From assembly GCA_946481195.1 (NCBI GenBank), contig CAMLNG010000196.1, positions 1 to 7,003 on the forward strand: a DNA stretch of 7,003 bases, given 5' to 3'. Positions 1 to 5,383 of the stretch are shown piece by piece (position 1 is the first letter of the stretch; every line of letters begins with the position of its first letter). The notes under the pieces are model-generated. The model saw only the letters and a program-made list of their open reading frames with translations. It was not told the origin of the DNA and did no database searches. The position numbers and the translations under genes are program-made. Origin of the DNA: an uncultured Chromatiaceae bacterium. GTDB taxonomy: Bacteria; Pseudomonadota; Gammaproteobacteria; Enterobacterales; Alteromonadaceae.

Positions 1-404
1 AACCATTCATCGCCGGCCAGCTGCAGCTGAATATCTTCGATGCCGGCGCAGTCTGCGCTGCCTGTGTCGCTGTGGCGGCCAAGGCTGATTTCCAGATGGC
101 GGCTGCCGTCGTTAAATAACAAAGTTTGTGGTTGTTCTTTACTGCCACACAGCGCAACAAACTGCGCCGGATTTTTCAGGCCTGTGCTTTGGCCGTCGGC
201 AAAAAATGCCAGCAGATGCTGATAATAGACCACATAACTTTTCACCTGTTGATGCGAGCCATGTTCCAGCGGAAACAGCTTATCCAGCATGGCTTTGGAG
301 TAATCCAGCACCTGACGGTGATGCGCGTCGTTCAGCGCTGTCAGTTGTTGCAGCTGTTGCTGGATCATAGGGTCGGTTTCAATGTGCAGTGCGGTCATGG
401 TCAT
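1..404 (-). CDS. Malate synthase G-like protein, N-terminal part (3' end of gene outside window)
   Basis: Reading the minus strand from the ATG at 404 gives 134 uninterrupted residues running off the window edge. Malate synthase condenses glyoxylate with acetyl-CoA to malate in the glyoxylate shunt. Residues about 34-125 align by eye with the beta-domain region of GlcB: the segment AMLDKLFPLEHGS matches RFLDESLPLENGS of E. coli GlcB, then come LKNPAQFVALCG (TPAQFVGYRG), a TLLFNDGSRHLEI stretch (ILLKNNGLHIEL) and AGIEDIQ. In classical GlcB this segment begins near residue 175, so the helical clasp and first barrel strand are absent here. After AGIEDIQ the match fades (QLQLAGDEW), and the catalytic barrel would lie outside the window. 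The start is supported by a GAGGA about 7 bases upstream. A second in-frame ATG at 398 is possible. The gene is divergent from the DUF3612 regulator. The family match is solid; full enzymatic function is inferred. Confidence 0.75.
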   Translation of the reverse strand, partial: MTMTALHIETDPMIQQQLQQLTALNDAHHRQVLDYSKAMLDKLFPLEHGSHQQVKSYVVYYQHLLAFFADGQSTGLKNPAQFVALCGSKEQPQTLLFNDGSRHLEISLGRHSDTGSADCAGIEDIQLQLAGDEW

Positions 405-545
405 GGTTCTATCCTCGCTCACTCTTTGTCTGTTGGGCCCGGTAGGGTGGCGGGCATGGCGGCTGTTGTGATTGCCTGAAAAACAGTCTATGTTGTTTTT
501 GAGCGAAATTTCACAATTAAAACTTCACAGTGTGAATTTTACAAA
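405..545. promoter_or_regulatory. Divergent intergenic control region
   Basis: This 141-base spacer separates the minus-strand malate synthase-like gene from the plus-strand regulator, so both promoters must lie here. The half next to the regulator (about 485-545) is AT-rich and carries the inverted repeat described separately. The half next to the malate synthase-like gene is GC-rich and probably forms its leader. A possible plus-strand promoter is TTGTTT (493-498), a 17-base gap, then ATTAAA (516-521). This is a weak match, but it would place transcription start inside the palindrome. I found no convincing minus-strand promoter. Confidence 0.5.
524..536. promoter_or_regulatory. Palindromic candidate operator TTCACA-G-TGTGAA
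   Basis: This is a perfect 6-base inverted repeat around a single G. After one mismatch it extends three more bases on each side (AAA/TTT), giving 9 of 10 matching positions per arm. A further direct copy of TTCACA lies at 510-515, 14 bases upstream. The site ends 9 bases before the regulator start codon and would overlap the transcription start of the proposed promoter, a position typical of autorepression. That the adjacent XRE regulator binds it is inferred; a CRP-like factor (TGTGA half-sites, but with spacing too short for a standard CRP site) is the alternative. Confidence 0.45.
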
Positions 546-2036
546 ATGACCAATGCAAAAAGCCTGTTACGCCAGTCACATTTTCTCGGGACTAAAATCA
601 GAAACCTGAGAAAACGCAATAACTTAACTATGGATGACCTGTCCACGCGCTGTATCCGCATCAATGCGGAGTACGCGCCTTCAGTGTCCTATTTGTCGAT
701 GATTGAAACCGGCAAGCGGGTACCGTCGCCGGAAATGCTGGCGGTGATCGCTGAAGTTTTTCAAAAATCACCGGACTGGTTTTTAGACGGCATCGACGCC
801 GGCCATGATCTGACGCCGGCCAAAGGCAGCCGCGGTGGCATTTCCGGCATGGCGCTGGAACCGGGCTTTTTGTTCGCGCCGGACATTCTGCAAATTGCCA
901 TTCCGGAACTGTTGTCACAAACCGGTACCGGTGGCCGTCAGTTTGCCCAGCTGCTGATCCGCGCCCATCAGGAACATCATCAGAACCATTTCCCGGAACT
1001 GGAGCGGGCGGCCGAAGAAATTGGCCAGAAACGCATGCCGCTGAGTGCCGAAGAACTGCTGCAGATCGCGAAAAAAGTCGGTCTGCAGGTGCGTTGGTTT
1101 ACTGAAGTGCCGACAGAACTGCTGGACGAACTTGGTGTGCGCAGCAAAAACGTGCAGACGTCTTATTTCCTGCCGCCCGGCACTTTGCATTTAAACCGCA
1201 TTCTGGAGCAGCACCCGACGCGGCTGAAATACGAGCTGGCGGTGCATATCGGCCACGCGGTGCTGCACAACAAAGACGGCGTGAAAAGCAGCATGCGGGT
1301 TGGTGGTGCGCAGGAATCCTCCGACGGCAATGCCAATCTGGCGCCGCAGGATATTCTGCATGCCTGGCGCGATTTTGAATCGAGTTTTTTTGCCGGCGCG
1401 CTGCTTTGCCCCAAATTGCCGTTTCGCCAGCTGCTGGACCGCCACGGTTATGAGATCAGTACCCATCAGGCCGCCGGAGTGTCAGCGTCGGTGGCGATGC
1501 GGCGGATGACGGCGGTGTCGCCTTATCAGCACTGGCATTATTTTGATGCTTACACGCCCGGCAAACTCAAAGCCGTGTATCGCGGCAATGGTATTCCGCT
1601 ACCCTGGGGCAATATGCGCCAGGTCGAAGACCCTTGCCAGCACTGGGCGGTGTTTCGCATGTTTGAAGCGGCGACGCAGCAGCATTCGGCGCAGCTTTCC
1701 CTGCTGGACGTGCAGGGCCAGCCACGGATTTATTGCTGTGAATCGACCAAAGTGATGGATTTGGCCGGCAACCCGCATGTGCTTTGCGCCGGGGTGGATT
1801 TAAATCCGGCCATCAGTGCGCAGGGCATTGACGCCGACAGTCTGGCGCAGGAAATGAAACAGCTTTGCGTCAAAGGTGGCGGCAAAGTCGCAGTGCCGGC
1901 GGCTATCCGCTCGACGCTGACGACCATTAGTAACATTCTGAATATCAACTGGGTGGCGCGCTCGCTGGACAAACCGGCGCAGCTGATTTGTAGCCGCGGC
2001 AACAGTTGCCCGCGCGAGCCGGGTTGTTATCAGTAA
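546..2036 (+). CDS. XRE-family transcriptional regulator with DUF3612 (ScfR/RamB-like)
   Basis: The protein has 496 residues. Residues about 13-82 form an XRE helix-turn-helix (FLGTKIRNLRKRNNLT, then SVSYLSMIETGKRVPS). The rest matches the DUF3612 family of gammaproteobacterial regulators as I recall it (SRGGISGMALEP, WRDFESSFFAGALLCP, YRGNGIPLPWGNMR, EDPCQHWAVFRM). The middle part resembles an ImmA/IrrE metallopeptidase core. The usual HExxH appears as H234-I-G-H237 with a further H241, so the catalytic glutamate is missing. E278 sits where a third metal ligand would fall. The C-terminus ends in C482-x5-C488-x5-C494, and other cysteines include C364, C397, C398, C414 and C441. This layout recalls ScfR regulators (RamB, PrpR), which sense short acyl-CoA and, for PrpR, bind an Fe-S cluster. 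The first ATG gives the expected family N-terminus, although no clear Shine-Dalgarno precedes it. Its divergent position points to control of the malate synthase-like gene; the exact target and ligand are inferred. Confidence 0.9.
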   Translation: MTNAKSLLRQSHFLGTKIRNLRKRNNLTMDDLSTRCIRINAEYAPSVSYLSMIETGKRVPSPEMLAVIAEVFQKSPDWFLDGIDAGHDLTPAKGSRGGISGMALEPGFLFAPDILQIAIPELLSQTGTGGRQFAQLLIRAHQEHHQNHFPELERAAEEIGQKRMPLSAEELLQIAKKVGLQVRWFTEVPTELLDELGVRSKNVQTSYFLPPGTLHLNRILEQHPTRLKYELAVHIGHAVLHNKDGVKSSMRVGGAQESSDGNANLAPQDILHAWRDFESSFFAGALLCPKLPFRQLLDRHGYEISTHQAAGVSASVAMRRMTAVSPYQHWHYFDAYTPGKLKAVYRGNGIPLPWGNMRQVEDPCQHWAVFRMFEAATQQHSAQLSLLDVQGQPRIYCCESTKVMDLAGNPHVLCAGVDLNPAISAQGIDADSLAQEMKQLCVKGGGKVAVPAAIRSTLTTISNILNINWVARSLDKPAQLICSRGNSCPREPGCYQ

Positions 2037-2048
2037 CGATCATTGGCG

Positions 2049-2074
2049 CTGGCCGAACTGGCCCAGACTGGCCA
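2049..2074. repeat. Three tandem CTGGCC repeats
   Basis: CTGGCC occurs at 2049-2054, 2058-2063 and 2068-2073, that is at 9- and 10-base spacing, close to one helical turn. Since GGCC is self-complementary, the outer copies can also pair (TGGCC with GGCCA), but no T-run follows, so this is not a standard terminator. The repeats lie just upstream of, and partly over, the -35 position of the possible hydrolase promoter, so a protein-binding role is conceivable. Confidence 0.4.
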
Positions 2075-2086
2075 AGTGTCGCGTGC

Positions 2087-2095
2087 TGGTATAGG
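2087..2095 (+). promoter_or_regulatory. Possible extended -10 promoter for the hydrolase gene
   Basis: The sequence TGGTATAGG fits an extended -10 element (TGn followed by TATAGG, four of six matches to TATAAT). The -35 region at 17-base spacing (ACTGGC) is poor, which is tolerated with an extended -10. It would give a leader of about 27 bases that includes the AAGGAT ribosome binding site at 2115-2120. Read-through from the regulator gene remains possible because no terminator is evident between them. Confidence 0.35.
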
Positions 2096-2128
2096 CTCGA
2101 AACAGGCCGGAAAAAAGGATAAAACTGC

Positions 2129-4054
2129 ATGATCAGATTGATGTTTTTGACTGTGCTGACTGGATTATCGTTCAGTTTTGCGGCGAGCGCGGCGGCAGAA
2201 GCCGACGCAGCAACGCCCACAACAGAGCCGATCCCGGCGTATCAGGCGCAGCCTTGTGATCTGCCGGTAGCCTCCGCCGCCGTGGCGGCGCGGCTGCAAT
2301 GTGGCACGCTGAAAGTGCAAAGCCCGGATGGCAGTCAGTTTCAGCTGGCGGTGGTACGCAAAGCGGCCACCGAGCCTAAAGCCGGCGCTGCCCCTGTGTT
2401 GTTTTTACATGGTGGTCCGGGCGGGGAAATGACGCGGTTCACCGGCTTGTCCGCAGGTGACTTTGCGCCGGGACATGAATTTATCACCATCGATATGCGC
2501 GGGTCCGGCCGCAGCACCCCGTTGTTTTGCCCGCAGCTTGGTGCAGAGCTCAGCAAAGCGCTGGCACAAAGCCCGGACGACAGCAGCTTGGTGCAGCAGC
2601 GGCGCGCCGCGCTGCTGCAATGCCAGCAACAGATGCTGACTCAGGGTTACAGCCCTATGGACTTTGGCACTGTACAGACAGTGCAGGATCTGGAATTGCT
2701 GCGTGAACAGCTGAATATCGAAAAATGGCATGTCTATTCAGTATCTTACGGCACAGTGGTTGCGCTGCAGTATCTGGCGGTAGCACCAAAGGCGCTGGCC
2801 TCTGTGACGCTGGATTCGGTGTATCCGCCGGACGAGCTGCTGACCTCGTTTAAATTGCAACAGGACCAGTGGCTGCGCCAGCTTGACCAGCTTTGCCAGC
2901 AACAAGCGGGTTGTGCGTCGCGCTTTGGTGCCATGCCTGATCTGTTTAACCGTGCTGTCAGCACATTAACGCAGCAGCCGCTGCAGCTGGAAAGCAAAGC
3001 CGGTTCTTTGCTGCTGACCCCGGACAAGCTGCGGCTGGCGGTAATGGCGGCGGCAACCGCAGAAGAACCCTTATCCTTGTTACCCCTGTGGCTGGAGGCG
3101 GTTAGTCAGCGCAAGACAACGCTGCTAACTCCCTGGGCCGAAGCCATGCTGCAGCCGTCGGGCATCCAGTTTGCCGCGGCGATGGCGACCGAGTGTGCCG
3201 ACCGGCAACGTTATTATCATCAGGGCAGGGCGGATAGTCTGGAGCAGCTGTTTGGCCTGCCGGAAGGCCTTTGCGCTGCCTTTGGCGTTTCAGCCAGCGC
3301 CGCAACCGGGGCTGCGCCCGGACCGGTGCAGGTACCGCAGGTGCCGGAAACCGCCAAAGTCAGAACACCGGTCTTGCTGCTGGCCGCTGGTCTGGATGTA
3401 TTTCAGCCGGATGCTTTGGTGCTGTCGCAGTGGCTGGGGCCACACAGCCAGCTGGTCGCGGTGCCCGGTGCTTTACATGGCGTGCGCGGTGCCGGGCCTT
3501 GCCTGCGTAAAATGGTCGGGGATTTTATCCGGGCGCCTGAACGGTTTGGGCCACCCGGTTGTTTAGCTGAAGTCGCGAAGCCTTATCTGGTCACCGCGCT
3601 GGAGCCGAACCCGACAGTCGCGTCTGCGCTGGCATCGCTGCAACAGGCGCAGCCTTCTGCGCTGCTGTTGGCTTTGGTGCTGAGCTTGCTGCTCAGTGCG
3701 CTGCTCGGCATTGTCTGGCCTGTGTTGGCCGGGTTGTGGTTTTGGCTCAGTGGCAGGCCGCAGCCGGTTTGTCGCGCAGGGTTACTCAGTAGCGCGTCCG
3801 TGTTGCTGAGCCTGGCCGTCTGGGGCGGTTTGGTGTGGACTTTATGGCAGACGCAACTAAGGCTCAGTGCAGAGCTCTGGCTTGGATTGCCGCCGGACAG
3901 TCAGCCCTGGCGCCTGGCCATTGTGCTGACCTTGCTGCCGGTGCTGGTTTTCTGCTGGTGGCTGGCACGGCAGCAACTTTGGCGGCAGTGGCTGGCACAG
4001 CTGGCGCTTGGCGCTGCGGTGCTGTTGGGCCTGGCAGTGCAGCTGTTACCTTAA
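2129..4054 (+). CDS. Exported alpha/beta hydrolase (S33/TAP-like peptidase) with C-terminal membrane domain
   Basis: The protein has 641 residues. Residues 1-22 form a signal peptide (hydrophobic LMFLTVLTGLSFSFA, then ASAAA), so the catalytic part should be periplasmic. The hydrolase fold shows HGGPGG (94-99, oxyanion-hole loop), DMRGSGRS (122-129) and the nucleophile elbow S-V-S206-Y-G, where the first glycine of GxSxG is replaced by serine. A TAP-like C-terminal lobe follows with the likely acid D423 (LLLAAGLDVFQP) and histidine H450 (VPGALHGV). Paired cysteines (C43/C58, C134/C165, C256/C262) fit disulfides in an exported protein. Relatives cleave N-terminal residues from peptides (prolyl or tripeptidyl aminopeptidases); the substrate here is unknown. 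After the enzyme, residues about 510-640 contain roughly four hydrophobic helices (510-535, 552-572, 595-612, 618-639), which is unusual for the family. The start is supported by AAGGAT with 8 bases before ATG. The gene appears monocistronic between unrelated neighbours. Confidence 0.85.
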   Translation: MIRLMFLTVLTGLSFSFAASAAAEADAATPTTEPIPAYQAQPCDLPVASAAVAARLQCGTLKVQSPDGSQFQLAVVRKAATEPKAGAAPVLFLHGGPGGEMTRFTGLSAGDFAPGHEFITIDMRGSGRSTPLFCPQLGAELSKALAQSPDDSSLVQQRRAALLQCQQQMLTQGYSPMDFGTVQTVQDLELLREQLNIEKWHVYSVSYGTVVALQYLAVAPKALASVTLDSVYPPDELLTSFKLQQDQWLRQLDQLCQQQAGCASRFGAMPDLFNRAVSTLTQQPLQLESKAGSLLLTPDKLRLAVMAAATAEEPLSLLPLWLEAVSQRKTTLLTPWAEAMLQPSGIQFAAAMATECADRQRYYHQGRADSLEQLFGLPEGLCAAFGVSASAATGAAPGPVQVPQVPETAKVRTPVLLLAAGLDVFQPDALVLSQWLGPHSQLVAVPGALHGVRGAGPCLRKMVGDFIRAPERFGPPGCLAEVAKPYLVTALEPNPTVASALASLQQAQPSALLLALVLSLLLSALLGIVWPVLAGLWFWLSGRPQPVCRAGLLSSASVLLSLAVWGGLVWTLWQTQLRLSAELWLGLPPDSQPWRLAIVLTLLPVLVFCWWLARQQLWRQWLAQLALGAAVLLGLAVQLLP

Positions 4055-4061
4055 ATCGCGT

Positions 4062-4118
4062 CAGACAGCACACAGTCTGGCAGACAGCCCGTTTGCCGGT
4101 CTGCCTGTCGAGTCTGGC
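4062..4118. repeat. Cluster of short inverted and direct repeats after the hydrolase gene
   Basis: CAGAC (4062-4066) can pair with GTCTG (4075-4079), and alternatively GGCAGAC (4079-4085) pairs perfectly with GTCTGCC (4099-4105). AGTCTGGC occurs twice, at 4074-4081 and 4111-4118. The two hairpins share base 4079, so they are nearly mutually exclusive. They could help stabilise or end the hydrolase transcript, but no T-run follows, so I do not call an intrinsic terminator. Confidence 0.35.
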
Positions 4119-4203
4119 GGTACAACCTCTGGTGCAGGCCTGACTGACTATGCTAATGAAGCCGGCGTGTCGCCATGCAAAGGTTTTGTAAATTCACTAC
4201 GAA

Positions 4204-4238
4204 CACGGCGAGGCTGCTGCTACAGTGCAGCTGCCGTG
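4204..4238 (+). other. Strong hairpin in the leader of the HDOD gene
   Basis: GGCTGCTGC (4212-4220) pairs with GCAGCTGCC (4227-4235) with a single T-T mismatch and a six-base loop (TACAGT). An alternative fold pairs CACGGC (4204-4209) with GCCGTG (4233-4238), enclosing GCTGC (4213-4217) paired with GCAGC (4227-4231). The structure ends 8 bases before the GGAGAG ribosome binding site at 4247-4252. No T-run follows, so it is a leader or mRNA-stability structure rather than a terminator. Whether it is transcribed with the gene depends on an unidentified promoter. Confidence 0.35.
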
Positions 4239-4261
4239 ACTGCTATGGAGAGAATCATCAA

Positions 4262-5359
4262 ATGTTTCAAGTAGTTGTTGTTGGCATCAATCCGTCATTA
4301 CAAAGCCTGGTGCGGCATTTATGTCTGGAAAAAGCCCATCTGTGGCAATGTAAGTTTTTCCCGACTGTGGGCAGTTATCTGCAGGCGCCCAGACTCGACA
4401 GCCAGATTGATTTATTGATTTTTGATGGGCTCAGTACCAGCTGCAGTCTGGAAGATAAACGGCTGGTGTGTTTTCAGGCGCCGCTGGCACTGCGGGTGAT
4501 TTTAACCGACCCACAGCATGACGATGTAGTGCTGGGGCATTTAAGTCATTTTCACAGTTTTATCGGCAATGAACTGAATACCGACCATTTACAGCAGTTG
4601 TTTGCCAATGCGGCGCGCTTGTCAGAATTACCGCTCGGCGAGCAGGAACGCCGGCTGGTTGGCGGCCTGTATGACTTTCCGCAGTTGCCATCGTTACTGA
4701 CGGAGCTGGATAAGTTACTGGCTGAGGCCAACGTCAGTGCTGCTGCGGTGGCCGGCTTGATCAGCACAGATCCGCTGGTCGTATCCCGGTTATTCCAGTT
4801 AGTGAATTCGCCTTATATGGGCTTTGTCAGCGAAACCTGGAATCTGGAAGTGGCGATCAGCCGGCTCGGTTATCAGAGCCTGCGCAGCCTGGTGGTGGTG
4901 CTGGCCATGAAAGGCGGCAAAGTGCCGGAAGATCAGCAAGCCGAACGCCAGCAGTTGCTGGATCAGGTTTTGGCACAAGCCGGACAGGCGCGCAGTTATG
5001 CCCGCAGTTCAGGTTTTAGCCGGATGCTGCAGGACCAGGTGTTTATTGCCGCGCTGCTCAGCGGTTTCGGCAAGCTGGTGTTGTTACAAAATGGCCGCGC
5101 GGCGGGAGACGCTGAACTCAGCGAACGTAATCCGGCCGGCCGTTCCAGTTATCTGGCAGTGTCGGCGTTTTTGCTGACGTTATGGGGTTTTGAAAATTGG
5201 GTCATTGCCGCGGTGCTGAATCAACACAGCTGGCAATCTGAAGGGGTTGGTGCCCAGATCAGCAATTGTCTGCATCTGGCGCGGGCTCAGCAGCAAGGGG
5301 CCATCACATTAAACGCGGCAGAGCGACAGCAAGCCTTACAGGCGGGTTTTGTGCTCTGA
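4262..5359 (+). CDS. Pseudo-receiver plus HDOD domain signalling protein
   Basis: The protein has 365 residues from the ATG at 4262, chosen because GGAGAG lies 9 bases upstream and MFQVVVVG gives a clean first beta strand. The longer frame from 4175 would add 29 residues of unlikely composition. Residues 1-125 look like a degenerate response-regulator receiver. D55 at the end of LLIFD occupies the phosphoacceptor position, and T82 (VILTD) fits the switch Thr. However, the acidic pair after strand 1 is missing (GIN) and no lysine is seen after strand 5 (SFIGNEL), so phosphorylation is doubtful. Residues about 138-345 are an HDOD domain: FPQLPSLLTELDKLL, ISTDPLVVSRLFQLVNSPY, LEVAISRLGYQSLRSLVV, then SGFGKLVLL where true HD enzymes have HDxGK. 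HDOD proteins act as non-enzymatic output or partner domains in signalling, motility or stress control. The stop is 24 bases before the efflux adaptor gene, suggesting one operon. Confidence 0.85.
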   Translation: MFQVVVVGINPSLQSLVRHLCLEKAHLWQCKFFPTVGSYLQAPRLDSQIDLLIFDGLSTSCSLEDKRLVCFQAPLALRVILTDPQHDDVVLGHLSHFHSFIGNELNTDHLQQLFANAARLSELPLGEQERRLVGGLYDFPQLPSLLTELDKLLAEANVSAAAVAGLISTDPLVVSRLFQLVNSPYMGFVSETWNLEVAISRLGYQSLRSLVVVLAMKGGKVPEDQQAERQQLLDQVLAQAGQARSYARSSGFSRMLQDQVFIAALLSGFGKLVLLQNGRAAGDAELSERNPAGRSSYLAVSAFLLTLWGFENWVIAAVLNQHSWQSEGVGAQISNCLHLARAQQQGAITLNAAERQQALQAGFVL

Positions 5360-5383
5360 CACAAAATAGTTGGAAAGGGAAAG

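Noticed and set aside
419..457. Twelve-codon minus-strand ORF (MPATLPGPTDKE) in the leader of the malate synthase-like gene, as a possible upstream regulatory peptide
   Set aside because: No ribosome binding site precedes it, and its composition is not that of a known leader peptide; it could easily arise by chance.
126..479. Plus-strand ORFs overlapping the malate synthase-like gene
   Set aside because: They lie antisense to a recognisable protein family and their translations show no domain-like composition.
2037..2128. Intrinsic terminator after the regulator gene
   Set aside because: GGCC-containing repeats can pair, but no T-tract follows; the A-run before the next gene is part of its ribosome binding region.
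1945..3027. Minus-strand ORFs within the hydrolase and regulator genes
   Set aside because: They are antisense frames kept open by GC-rich codon bias; the plus-strand proteins have clear family motifs throughout.
4055..4120. Intrinsic terminator after the hydrolase gene
   Set aside because: Hairpins are present, but none is followed by a T-run on either strand.
4175..4261. Upstream start for the HDOD gene adding 29 residues
   Set aside because: The added residues are Cys/Arg-rich and unlike a receiver N-terminus, they cover the strong hairpin, and the ATG at 4262 has a good ribosome binding site.
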